From an uncultured Oscillospiraceae bacterium (GTDB lineage: Bacteria > Bacillota > Clostridia > Oscillospirales > Ruminococcaceae): a stretch of DNA of 22,438 bases. Each line of letters starts with the position of its first letter. Position 1 is the first letter of the stretch. The stretch spans positions 1 to 22,438 of the forward strand of contig CAJGEB010000002.1 of assembly GCA_904502045.1 (NCBI GenBank). The letters run 5' to 3'. Of this stretch, positions 7,104 through 14,509 are shown one piece after another. Position numbers and translations under genes: made by a program. The notes beneath the pieces were generated by a model. It was not told where the DNA came from, did no database searches, and worked only from the letters and a program-made list of their open reading frames with translations.

Positions 7104-7367
7104 TTATTTCTTGTCGCCGGGCACCTCATGATAAAGGTTGAGGCGGAACAAGAGGGTTTCATCTTCGGGATTTGTGCAACGGACATAAGCTTCGGAGATT
7201 TTGGCTCCGCTTAAAATATTTGCAATACCCATAAACTGACACAACTTGGATTTTAAATTCAGAACATCTCCGTCGGCGGTTTCGAGGTAGACATCTCCCT
7301 TACAGGCATCGAGAGTCTTCATAAAATCCGCGATATCGACATCGTGAACCAGATTAAAACGATTCAT
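7104..7367 (-). CDS. HPr-like small protein lacking the active-site histidine
   Basis: An 87-aa protein. The stretch GDVYLETADGDVLNLKS (24-40) followed by a short hydrophobic segment GIANIL and an acidic segment resembles HPr of the PTS, where the matching region ends in VNLKSIMG; S40 aligns with regulatory Ser46. The N-terminal region around residues 8-16 should contain the GIHARPA phosphorylation loop but reads HDVDIADFM, with no histidine at the His15 position, so PTS phosphotransfer is not expected. It is monocistronic, with AAGGAGGT upstream of the ATG, a strong promoter and its own terminator. A role as a regulatory or structural HPr relative is inferred; a general hypothetical protein is the fallback. 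Confidence 0.6.
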   Translation of the reverse strand: MNRFNLVHDVDIADFMKTLDACKGDVYLETADGDVLNLKSKLCQFMGIANILSGAKISEAYVRCTNPEDETLLFRLNLYHEVPGDKK

Positions 7368-7393
7368 AATATATACCTCCTTTTACACCTAAT

Positions 7394-7422
7394 ATTACAC
7401 AATAAAATTGAGATAAAGTCAA
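7394..7422 (-). promoter_or_regulatory. Sigma-A promoter of the HPr-like gene
   Basis: On the minus strand TTGACT (7417-7422) and TGTAAT (7394-7399) are spaced by exactly 17 nt, with the ribosome binding site and ATG following closely. Confidence 0.75.
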
Positions 7423-7437
7423 GAGGGAAAAGAGGAA

Positions 7438-9513
7438 TTATTCGTCGGCTTTCAGACTTTTTGCTGCTTCGATAACATCGGCCTCAAGCATAGAGGGGAG
7501 CAGCTCGTAACGAGCGAACTTAATTTCGAAGCTGCCTCTGCCTTGAGTGATGGAGCGCAGAGAGGTAGCGAAGTCGTGCATCTCGCTCATCGGAACGTCT
7601 GCCACTATTTCGGTGAGTCCGTCGTCGGTCGGGTTCATACCCAAAACTCTGCCGCGGCGCTTGTTGAGGTCGCCCATAACATCTCCGGTGTTAGCGTCGG
7701 GGAGTACGGCTTTGAGGGAACCGATGGGCTCAAGAAGTGCGGGAGAAGCCTGCGGAATACCTGCTTTGTAGGCGAGGTGGGCAGCCATTCTGAAGGACTG
7801 CTCGTTGGAGTCTACGGGATGGTAGGAGCCGTCAACGAGGGTAGCTTTCATACCGACAAGAGGATATCCTGCCAAAGTACCGTTCTTTATAGCTTCTCTG
7901 AGTCCCTTTTCTACTGCGGGGAAGAAGTTCTTGGGAACCGATCCGCCGAACACCTTCTCTTCAAATATCATATCCTCGCAATCGCAAGGCTCAAACTCTA
8001 TCCAAACGTCACCGAACTGACCGCTTCCGCCTGACTGCTTTTTGTGTCTGCCCTGTACCTTGACCTTTTTGCGAATAGTTTCGCGGTAAGCAACACGGGG
8101 AGCCGCAAGTTCTATCTCCACGCTGAACTTGGATTTCAGTTTGTTACATACTACGTCGAGGTGCTGCTCACCGAGTCCGGAGAGTACCTGCTGTTTAGTT
8201 TCAACGTTCATTTCGAAGTTGAGGGTGGGATCCTCGTCCATCAGACGACGCAGCGCCTGAGATATCTTGCCCTCATCGCCCTTACCCTTAGAGGTAACGG
8301 CCATGGAAAGACAAGGACTGGGGAATGACGTTTTCTTAAAGGAAACGACTCTCTTGGGATCGCAGAAGGTATCGCCTGTTTCGGCTTCTGAGAGCTTGGA
8401 AACCGCACCGATATCACCGGCACCGATGTAATCGGTATCCTCCTGCTTCTTACCCTTCATAAATATTATCTTACCGAGGCGTTCGGGCTGCTCGGTTCTG
8501 GAGTTTATCGGAGTAATATCAGAGGAGAGCTTTCCTGCAACTACCTTAAAGTAGGAGAGCTTACCAACGAACGGGTCTGCTACGGTTTTGAATATATATG
8601 CGGCGAGAGGATCATTTTCACTGCATTTTATCTCAACTTCATTACCCTGAGCATCAACTGCTATCTCTCCAGTGCATTCTGCAGCGGAGGGAGCGAGTGT
8701 AGCGATAGCATTGAGTAAGAGGTCGATTCCTTCGAGGAGGGCAGCGGATCCGCAAAATACCGGTGACAGAGTATTCTCTTTTATTCCGTGTGAAACTCCC
8801 TTAATGAGCTCTTCCTTGGTGAAGGGCTCGCCGGAGAAGAATTTCTCCATGAGATCGTGATCCGTTTCCGCGACGGCTTCATTTAGCTCCGCAAGAGCTT
8901 CGTCTATAACGTCTGCCGCGGCTTCGGGAATTGCAACGGGCTTTGATTTTCCGTTTGCGTACTCGTATGCCTGCATCTCGATGAGATCTATATAGCAAAT
9001 TACCTTTTCGTTTTCAACGTAGGGTACGACGAGAGGACAAACCGAGGAACCGAAATTGCTTCTGAGTCCCTCAAGAGCCTTGAAGAAGTTAGCGTGTTCT
9101 ATCTCAAGCTTATTAACAAAGAACATCTTACTCTTTTTATTTTTATCGGCGAGCTTAACGGCCTTTTCGGTTCCGACAGCAACACCTGACTTAGCAGATA
9201 CCGAGATGAGAACGATATCACCGGCTCTGACTCCCTCATAAAATCCTGCAGCGAAGTCGAAGAGTCCCGGAGTGTCGATAAGATTTATCTTATTATCCTT
9301 CCAAACCAGAGGAGCTGTTGCCGAGCTTACAGATGCTCTTCTCTTTATCTCTTCGGAATCGAAATCACACACGGTGTTTCCGTCATAAATTTTACCTAAG
9401 CGGTCGGTAGCGCCTGCTGCAAAAAGCATAGCCTCTACAATAGAAGTTTTACCGCTGTGGCTGTGTCCTGCCAGCGCGACATTTTTAATTTTGTCTGATT
9501 TAAACTGTTTCAA
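7438..9513 (-). CDS. Elongation factor G-like GTPase (EF-G paralogue)
   Basis: A 691-aa translational GTPase with the EF-G domain layout. The G domain has GHSHSGKT (16-23), a switch I segment RRASVSSA (58-65), DTPG (80-83) and NKLE (134-137); domain II, and the III-V region with QVLSGLGEQHLD and a GSGQFGDVWIEFEP segment, follow. The histidine that normally follows DTPG, which activates water for GTP hydrolysis, is L84, and switch I has S where EF-G has T. These changes match the EF-G2/FusA2-like group rather than canonical FusA, so this is probably an accessory factor in translation, ribosome recycling or stress. The start is TTG at 9513 with GGGGAG 7 nt upstream, and no ATG fits better. No translation-factor genes (rpsL, rpsG, tuf) lie nearby, as they usually do for the main fusA. 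Confidence 0.88.
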   Translation of the reverse strand: MKQFKSDKIKNVALAGHSHSGKTSIVEAMLFAAGATDRLGKIYDGNTVCDFDSEEIKRRASVSSATAPLVWKDNKINLIDTPGLFDFAAGFYEGVRAGDIVLISVSAKSGVAVGTEKAVKLADKNKKSKMFFVNKLEIEHANFFKALEGLRSNFGSSVCPLVVPYVENEKVICYIDLIEMQAYEYANGKSKPVAIPEAAADVIDEALAELNEAVAETDHDLMEKFFSGEPFTKEELIKGVSHGIKENTLSPVFCGSAALLEGIDLLLNAIATLAPSAAECTGEIAVDAQGNEVEIKCSENDPLAAYIFKTVADPFVGKLSYFKVVAGKLSSDITPINSRTEQPERLGKIIFMKGKKQEDTDYIGAGDIGAVSKLSEAETGDTFCDPKRVVSFKKTSFPSPCLSMAVTSKGKGDEGKISQALRRLMDEDPTLNFEMNVETKQQVLSGLGEQHLDVVCNKLKSKFSVEIELAAPRVAYRETIRKKVKVQGRHKKQSGGSGQFGDVWIEFEPCDCEDMIFEEKVFGGSVPKNFFPAVEKGLREAIKNGTLAGYPLVGMKATLVDGSYHPVDSNEQSFRMAAHLAYKAGIPQASPALLEPIGSLKAVLPDANTGDVMGDLNKRRGRVLGMNPTDDGLTEIVADVPMSEMHDFATSLRSITQGRGSFEIKFARYELLPSMLEADVIEAAKSLKADE

Positions 9514-9537
9514 ATCAGTTCTCCCCTTTCGGACTGT

Positions 9538-9564
9538 ATTATATTAAGACTAATGTGTAGACAA
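9538..9564 (-). promoter_or_regulatory. Probable promoter of the EF-G-like gene
   Basis: A perfect TATAAT on the minus strand (9538-9543) lies about 25 nt before the TTG start. A TTGTCT hexamer (9559-9564) is 15 nt upstream of it, a short spacer that may signal activator or repressor dependence. Confidence 0.45.
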
Positions 9565-9572
9565 TCTACACA
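9554..9572. promoter_or_regulatory. 19-bp palindromic operator-like site
   Basis: TGTGTAG-N5-CTACACA is a perfect inverted repeat with 7-bp arms, overlapping the putative -35 of the EF-G-like gene. Its position suggests a repressor operator; I cannot assign a regulator family. Confidence 0.5.
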
Positions 9573-9644
9573 AAGTATCGACAATTGAATTGCCTTTAAT
9601 ATATATTTTATAACAAAAGGGGGGATTTAATCAAGAAATAAGAA

Positions 9645-9675
9645 AGGGAATGGATGTAGAATAATTCCATTCCCT
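9645..9675 (-). terminator. Terminator of the pseudo-P-type ATPase gene
   Basis: AGGGAATGGA (9645-9654) pairs perfectly over 10 bp with TCCATTCCCT (9666-9675) across an 11-nt loop. On the minus strand it is followed by a T-rich but interrupted tract. Confidence 0.75.
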
Positions 9676-9713
9676 GTTGTGCATATTGTACAATAATTTT
9701 GATATATGGTTGA

Positions 9714-12305
9714 TTATTTCCATCCAATAATAGATATAAGGAAGGAGCAAGCGGTCCAGAAAAGCTGATATATGATTATCAAGAGGTAGCCGATGTTGTT
9801 GATATTACCGCTGAAAGCAAAGAAGGTGATAAAAGCGCAGGCGATAAAGATGGAGATTATCTGCATGAGGAGCAGTGCGGATACCCTCTTTTTGATACCG
9901 GTCGAGTCGCTGAGCAGCTTTGCGGTAAGGAAAAGTTTACCGTCGTAGGCAGCGTAACCCTTTGACGCCTTCTTTTTAGATGTAAGGGTATTGAACTCGC
10001 GGTGCAGATTTGCGGGAATAACGTTTATCATATCCTCGGGGAAATCGAAAAGCTTTGATATGAGCTCCGGAGTAATGTTGGGGTCGGTTGAGTTTACGAT
10101 AATGCTTATTCCGTTATTTTTAAAGTTTTTAAAGGCGTCCAAAGCGTCTTTTGAAGCCTTATATTCGAGGATAAACATAGCGGTCAGCTCGCCGGAATTA
10201 GAGAGGTAAAGTACGTTTTGGTTAGCGGCAACGTTACGGGCTTCGAAATCGGTTGAGGGAACGTCAATACCGTGATTCATCATAAGAGTACGGTTTCCGA
10301 TGAGTACCCGCTGGGAGTTTACCCATGCCGAAAGTCCCATACCGTCCTCGTAAACAAGGCTGTCGACTTCCTTGAGCATAGCGGTGTTTCCTGCGATTAC
10401 CTTGTCAAAGGTACCGTAAAGAGCGCTTTTTGTTTTGGTAATTACACTTGCGGCATCAACGATAGCCTCGTCGATTCGTACCTTCGAGAAGGTTTTTATA
10501 CCGTGAAGCACAACGCTTTCTTTAGTAAAGATATCCGAGGCGTCGAGCATTACGCAGTCGATGGAATCGAAGGTATCGACTGCATCAAAACCGTTTATTA
10601 CCGCGCCGTAGGAGAGGAGATTTTTGTTTGCGGAAGCAAAGGGGAGATTTGCGGCGAGAGTACAGGTGAAGGGAGCCGCCGCTGCAAGCAGTGCGGAAAG
10701 GCAGGTAAGTGCGGTTAAAATATTTGATGAGATTACTAAAGTAAGTGCAGAGATGAGCAAAGCGGCGGCGAGTATGAGAGGAGAAACGGTGCGGCAAATA
10801 GAATCGGAGAAGTCGTCGCCGTAGGAAAGCTCAAGGAAATTTGAGAAAAACTCGTTTTCGGAGCAGTATGCAATGTTGTAGGAAGAGGAATCGGATTTTC
10901 CTGAAAAAGTTTTTGCGATATTTTTATTGGAGAGAGGGGAAAGTACGCAAGCGGGGGATTCCTCATTTATAAATTTAAAGTTGCGGATTATGCGGTTAGC
11001 CATTGAAAGCTTACCGACCGTATTAAGTGTAAGGGCAAGGATTCCGACCGAGAAATAGAGGTTTTGAGGGGGTACGGAAAAGGCAGGAGAGATAGCGAGA
11101 GCGATTCCGTGGACGAGAGATGCTAAAACGGAGCAGGCTGTCAGGGAATCGGAATCTGCTTTAAGACGGAACAAAGCGAGCAGTCCGCCGCCGACGGTAG
11201 CGTTGCAAACGAGGATAGCTACACAAAGCAGGATAACGTTGATTATGATAAAGGCAGCGGAGTTACCTGCAAAAGAGATACTTTCGGGGAGTCCCGAAGA
11301 AAGCTGAGCCGAAAGGGAAAGATAGAGCGAGCCTGCGAAAAGGAGCAGGGTAAGAACGAGGCGGAATATAAGAGATACCTTTTGATTTTCAAGGTCCTTC
11401 AGAATACTTTTCGCCTGAGCGGGAGAAACATACTCGTCTATCAGCTCGGGAGAAGGAGTTTGCGGTTCCTCGTCTGCGGTCTTTTTGGCTTTTGGAACCT
11501 CAATCCGCTCCGGAGTAATGACTACCTGCGTTTTTGCGGTGTTATCCTGAGCGGCTTCAAATTCACTTTTTAAAACGGAGTCCTCCGAAACGGCAATAGT
11601 TGCTTCGCTTACATCATCAACCTGAGAGATACGGTTTTTCTTTGCATCTTCGTAGCTTGAAAGGTCGATGTGTCTTGTGGGATCCGCCGATGTTTGAGCA
11701 GAGGATTTTTTCGAGGGCTTAGAAAAAGTACCCTTTTTCGATGCAGAGGGAGCATCTGCTCCGAAATACTGATGCAAAGTATCGTCTATCTTTATTTGGC
11801 GGTCGGCGGCTAAGAGATTTTTTCCCGCGGACGCCTTCACCGATTCGTCAAAGTATGTAACGCGGGTGTCGGGAGCCGCTTCGGTTGCGGGAGCGTCTTC
11901 GGATTTTACCGAAAACTCGTCGGAGGAGTCTGTGGAGGGGAAATCGAGGTCTGAATCGGAAGATATCGGAGTGAAAATCTCGGTTTTATTTTCGGGAACC
12001 GATTCCGCAGCGACCTCTGAAACGGGAGCGCTGTTTTCTGAAGGCTCCTCTGAAGCAGAGATATCTTCAAGCTTGGAAAATACCGGCTGAGCAGGCGGTA
12101 TTTCGTCGACTTGCTTTATCGAAATTTTATCAGTAGTTTTGACTTCCGCAGCTTCCTCGGAGGAACGGATGGAAGAGCGGGAAACTATCGGTGTAGAGGA
12201 GTGCTGCACAGAAGATACCGCCTCAGGCTCACGCTCAAGCTTTTTTCTTTTTATTTCGCTTAGGATATCGTCGAGATTATACTTTTGATTTTTAGAGTTA
12301 TCCAT
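9714..12305 (-). CDS. Membrane protein with a degenerate P1B-type ATPase core (probable pseudoenzyme)
   Basis: An 863-aa protein. Residues 1-305 are low-complexity, rich in S, E, D, A and K, and probably disordered and cytoplasmic. Membrane helices are likely near 311-332, 350-369, 386-430, 506-526, 529-553, 808-831 and 837-860. The rest follows the order of a heavy-metal P-type ATPase: the CPC helix position reads APF (544-546); the phosphorylation loop DKTGTLT is replaced by D588-ASDIFT; the nucleotide domain keeps VLIGNRTLM (667-675); TGDN becomes STDPN (739-743); GDGxND becomes YDGKLF (787-792). I see no TGES motif. The aspartate remains but the rest of the catalytic motif is lost, so transport ATPase activity is unlikely. 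The start has GGAGG upstream and lies 22 bp after rlmB. A sensor, scaffold or regulator role is inference. Confidence 0.7.
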   Translation of the reverse strand: MDNSKNQKYNLDDILSEIKRKKLEREPEAVSSVQHSSTPIVSRSSIRSSEEAAEVKTTDKISIKQVDEIPPAQPVFSKLEDISASEEPSENSAPVSEVAAESVPENKTEIFTPISSDSDLDFPSTDSSDEFSVKSEDAPATEAAPDTRVTYFDESVKASAGKNLLAADRQIKIDDTLHQYFGADAPSASKKGTFSKPSKKSSAQTSADPTRHIDLSSYEDAKKNRISQVDDVSEATIAVSEDSVLKSEFEAAQDNTAKTQVVITPERIEVPKAKKTADEEPQTPSPELIDEYVSPAQAKSILKDLENQKVSLIFRLVLTLLLFAGSLYLSLSAQLSSGLPESISFAGNSAAFIIINVILLCVAILVCNATVGGGLLALFRLKADSDSLTACSVLASLVHGIALAISPAFSVPPQNLYFSVGILALTLNTVGKLSMANRIIRNFKFINEESPACVLSPLSNKNIAKTFSGKSDSSSYNIAYCSENEFFSNFLELSYGDDFSDSICRTVSPLILAAALLISALTLVISSNILTALTCLSALLAAAAPFTCTLAANLPFASANKNLLSYGAVINGFDAVDTFDSIDCVMLDASDIFTKESVVLHGIKTFSKVRIDEAIVDAASVITKTKSALYGTFDKVIAGNTAMLKEVDSLVYEDGMGLSAWVNSQRVLIGNRTLMMNHGIDVPSTDFEARNVAANQNVLYLSNSGELTAMFILEYKASKDALDAFKNFKNNGISIIVNSTDPNITPELISKLFDFPEDMINVIPANLHREFNTLTSKKKASKGYAAYDGKLFLTAKLLSDSTGIKKRVSALLLMQIISIFIACAFITFFAFSGNINNIGYLLIIIYQLFWTACSFLISIIGWK

Positions 12306-12327
12306 TTTTTAATCCTCCGAAAATAAA

Positions 12328-13098
12328 TTAAATCGAATTTTTCTGACTTGCGGCTTCGTACATTATCAAAGCGGCGGCGACCGAGGCGTTGAGGGAGTTG
12401 GTTTTACCGTACATCGGAATCGAAACTACCGCATCACAGCGTTCCCTTACGAGTCTGCTGACGCCGCGGCCCTCCGACCCGACGACGAGAACGGTCTTAC
12501 CCTTATAATCGGCTTTGCGCCAATTGATACCGCCCACATCTGCGGCAAACACCCAGTAGCCTGCCTTTTGCAGCTCGGAAATAGTATTTGCGATATTGGC
12601 GGTTCTTGCAACGGGAACGAACTCCACAGCTCCGGCAGAGGCCTTGCAGACAGCGGGAGAGAGTCCTGCGCTTCTGCGTTTGGGAATTATTACCCCTGAC
12701 GCACCTGAAGCCTCGGCGGTACGAATTATAGCGCCGAGGTTATGAGGGTCCTCTATTCCGTCACATATTATGATGAAGGAATCCTTCTCTGCATCTGCGG
12801 CTAAGATATCCTCGACCGAGGAATAATTATACGCAGAAACTACCGCGGCTACACCTTGATGGTTAAGTCCGGGGCAGAGAGAATCGAATTTAGCTTGCCC
12901 TGCTTCTTTTATGGGGATCCCCTTTTCCTTAGCGAGTGCGACTATCTTACCGGCGACCTTACCTGCATCCGAGCCGGACAAAAGGTACACACACTCGATA
13001 TCGCGCTGTGAAGATGAAAGCGCGGCAATAACGGGATTTCTTCCCGCAACTATTTCACTTTTCAAATTTTCGTCATTTGTGTTATACGTAATCGACAC
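12328..13098 (-). CDS. rlmB: 23S rRNA (guanosine-2'-O)-methyltransferase RlmB/TrmH family
   Basis: A SpoU (SPOUT) methyltransferase of 256 aa, using S-adenosylmethionine to 2'-O-methylate rRNA; RlmB modifies G2251 of 23S rRNA in E. coli. The N-terminal substrate-binding domain (about 15-90) starts with the family pattern GRNPV; the SPOUT domain has motif 1 EDPHNLGAIIRTAEA (116-130), motif 2 VVGSEGRGVS (205-214) and motif 3 IPMYGKTNSLNASVAAAL (227-244). The predicted start is GTG at 13098, but GAG touches it directly, leaving no normal spacing, and an in-frame stop lies just upstream; an AUU codon two codons later has better spacing from GAGG. It is followed by the pseudo-P-type ATPase gene in the same operon. 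TrmH-type tRNA methylation is the alternative role. Confidence 0.88.
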   Translation of the reverse strand: MSITYNTNDENLKSEIVAGRNPVIAALSSSQRDIECVYLLSGSDAGKVAGKIVALAKEKGIPIKEAGQAKFDSLCPGLNHQGVAAVVSAYNYSSVEDILAADAEKDSFIIICDGIEDPHNLGAIIRTAEASGASGVIIPKRRSAGLSPAVCKASAGAVEFVPVARTANIANTISELQKAGYWVFAADVGGINWRKADYKGKTVLVVGSEGRGVSRLVRERCDAVVSIPMYGKTNSLNASVAAALIMYEAASQKNSI

Positions 13099-13140
13099 CT
13101 CAAAACATTATAATAATACGAAAAAGTTTCCCTTCCTTTT

Positions 13141-13149
13141 ATTATAACA
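13141..13149 (-). promoter_or_regulatory. Extended -10 promoter element upstream of rlmB
   Basis: TGTTATAAT on the minus strand contains the TGn motif and a perfect -10 hexamer about 45 nt before the rlmB start. No clear -35 is visible. Confidence 0.45.
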
Positions 13150-13186
13150 CGATGCCAAAATAAAGGAAATAGATTTTTTGTGAAAA

Positions 13187-13456
13187 TTATTTAATAATGA
13201 AAAAAGCTACTGCGGCACCGGCGAGAGCTGCTGACATCAGCTTAAAAAATGACAGCAGCAAGGAGCCGCGGCGGGTTTTGCCGCGAGTTAGCTTACAGAT
13301 GTCATAAAGGTAGATGTAAGCGTTATTTTTGAGCTCCTTTTCGTCGTCGTTTGAGCGGGAATTCTTAACAAAAAATATTGCCTTATCAAAGGTTTCGCTC
13401 TCAAGAGAATTTATCTCGATAATGCGTTTGTTAGCGCCTCGTACCGTAATAACCAC
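13187..13456 (-). CDS. Small tail-anchored protein of unknown function
   Basis: An 89-aa protein that I do not recognise. The first 50 residues look like a small alpha/beta domain with a charged stretch NSRSNDDEKELKNN (32-45); a basic segment KLTRGKTRRGS (55-65) precedes a C-terminal hydrophobic helix (about 67-88), which suggests a tail-anchored protein with a cytoplasmic head. The annotated start is GTG at 13456, directly abutting GAG as in rlmB; AUU at 13450-13448 has better spacing. It lies 88 bp upstream of rlmB on the same strand. A sigma-E-like promoter match upstream hints at expression in sporulation, but this is weak. Confidence 0.6.
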   Translation of the reverse strand: MVITVRGANKRIIEINSLESETFDKAIFFVKNSRSNDDEKELKNNAYIYLYDICKLTRGKTRRGSLLLSFFKLMSAALAGAAVAFFIIK

Positions 13457-13706
13457 CTCAATAAAAAAATATGTAAAAAAGGTGAAAAAGGACTTGACAA
13501 AATGAGATTATACGCCCCGTAATCATCGTAATATTCCGGATTTATGTCGATAACTATGTTGATAATGTTTAAAACATCGCTGAAAAGGGCTATTTTTACA
13601 CGGTTTTGGGCTGTTAATAACGCTTAAATGGTAGAAATTGGTAATAAAGGTAAAAATAACTTTTAGTAATATTCTCTTTACAAAATGTTAAAAAAAGGCG
13701 GGAAAA
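13457..13706. other. AT-rich intergenic region with promoter-like motifs
   Basis: This stretch of 250 bases has no ORF I can support. It contains a possible sporulation-type promoter for the tail-anchored gene (13507-13536), a plus-strand TTGACA near 13494 with no convincing -10, and a 13-bp palindrome ATGTTT-A-AAACAT (13565-13577). The T run on the minus strand at 13690-13696 may help end the DUF6062-like transcript, but no stem is visible. Confidence 0.4.
13507..13536 (-). promoter_or_regulatory. Possible sigma-E-like sporulation promoter
   Basis: On the minus strand GAATATT (13530-13536) is followed after 15 nt by CGTATAAT (13507-13514), which recalls the sigma-E pattern of GHATATT and CATACAAT. 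TATAAT also fits sigma-A, but no TTGACA-like -35 is present. The transcript would start about 45 nt before the tail-anchored gene. Confidence 0.25.
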
Positions 13707-14399
13707 TCATCGTGAGGGTTCTTTTGAGGTGAGGTAGAGTACGGCGCGCTCAACGGAATTTTTGACCTTTGCGGAGTCAAGCGGAACCTCTGCGTTGCGG
13801 TAATCGAAGCTGCGGCAGAAGGAAGTAACGTCTTCCTTGAGAGAGGAGAGGTACTTGGCGGAAAGCGAAAGGGTAGCATCGCAAAATTCCTTGAGATTGC
13901 GCTTACTGATGCCCGACGGAGCTTTTTCCAGAAGCTTGACGGCGTGGGGAAGGCAGATGTATTCCTGCTTTGAGTAAAGCTCGCGGAAATCGCGTTCCTT
14001 GTCCCACATACGAAGCGCGTTTGAGAGCATCGTTTCCATAACCGAATTAACGGTATCACAGACATAGCACGACTCGGTCATACGCTCGGCGCGGCTCTTA
14101 CCTTTGGGAAGTGAAAGAGTACCCGTCTTAGTCAAAACCGAATCGGCGATATAGTCGAGATGGCTTTCTAAAATAAGAGCTACCGAGAGTCTGTTGCGGC
14201 GCTTGAGCATCATATTAAAATGGTCGATACAAAATCCTGCCTTGTTGGTTTCGATTCTGATATCGGGCTCCATCATGGCGGCGCCGGTAATATATTCCAC
14301 GCACCTGTCCTCAAGGGTATTGAAGAGGCGGCATATCGGACAAGAGTCCATCGGCTCAAAAACCTCGCTTATAGGAATAGTATAAATCGAATCTTTCAT
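13707..14399 (-). CDS. DUF6062-like cysteine-rich protein with two CxxC/CxxH modules
   Basis: A 230-aa soluble protein. Two zinc-ribbon-like modules are visible: C20-P-I-C23 with C57-I-D-H60, and C111-Y-V-C114 with C149-L-P-H152. The spacing inside each module is nearly identical (34 and 35 residues), suggesting an internal duplication and two metal sites. The start YTIP motif and the CPIC and FCxxH pattern match what I recall of the DUF6062 family of Clostridia, of unknown function. The ATG at 14399 is preferred over an in-frame TTG at 14426 because AAGGTGA lies 7 nt ahead and the family begins with MK..YTIP. It is transcribed divergently from ogg. A DNA- or RNA-binding or redox role cannot be told apart. 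Confidence 0.75.
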   Translation of the reverse strand: MKDSIYTIPISEVFEPMDSCPICRLFNTLEDRCVEYITGAAMMEPDIRIETNKAGFCIDHFNMMLKRRNRLSVALILESHLDYIADSVLTKTGTLSLPKGKSRAERMTESCYVCDTVNSVMETMLSNALRMWDKERDFRELYSKQEYICLPHAVKLLEKAPSGISKRNLKEFCDATLSLSAKYLSSLKEDVTSFCRSFDYRNAEVPLDSAKVKNSVERAVLYLTSKEPSR

Positions 14400-14456
14400 T
14401 TTATTCACCTTGCTTTTGAGTATCAAAAGATATCCTTTCTAAAAATCTCCGCTTTT

Positions 14457-14486
14457 ATTATAACACTTTTTGTGGTATAATTACAA
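14457..14486 (-). promoter_or_regulatory. Promoter of the DUF6062-like gene, overlapping the ogg promoter
   Basis: On the minus strand TTGTAA (14481-14486) and a perfect TATAAT (14457-14462) are separated by 18 nt. Confidence 0.6.
14473..14481 (+). promoter_or_regulatory. Extended -10 promoter of ogg
   Basis: TGGTATAAT on the plus strand is an extended -10 with a perfect hexamer at 14476-14481, about 28 nt before the ATG. No good -35 is seen. It shares bases with the divergent promoter, so the two units may exclude or coregulate each other. Confidence 0.6.
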
Positions 14487-14509
14487 CAGAAAAGGAGCGA
14501 GAAATAAAA

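Noticed and set aside
9714..12305. Functional heavy-metal transporting P-type ATPase
   Set aside because: CPC, DKTGT, TGDN and GDGxND are all altered, so active transport is unlikely.
13491..13515. Plus-strand TTGACA as a promoter
   Set aside because: The TATAC-like sequence is only 9 nt away and no plus-strand gene follows, so it is not a credible promoter.
13565..13577. ATGTTT-A-AAACAT palindrome as an operator
   Set aside because: It is AT-rich, short and far from a convincing promoter; chance occurrence is likely in this AT-rich gap.
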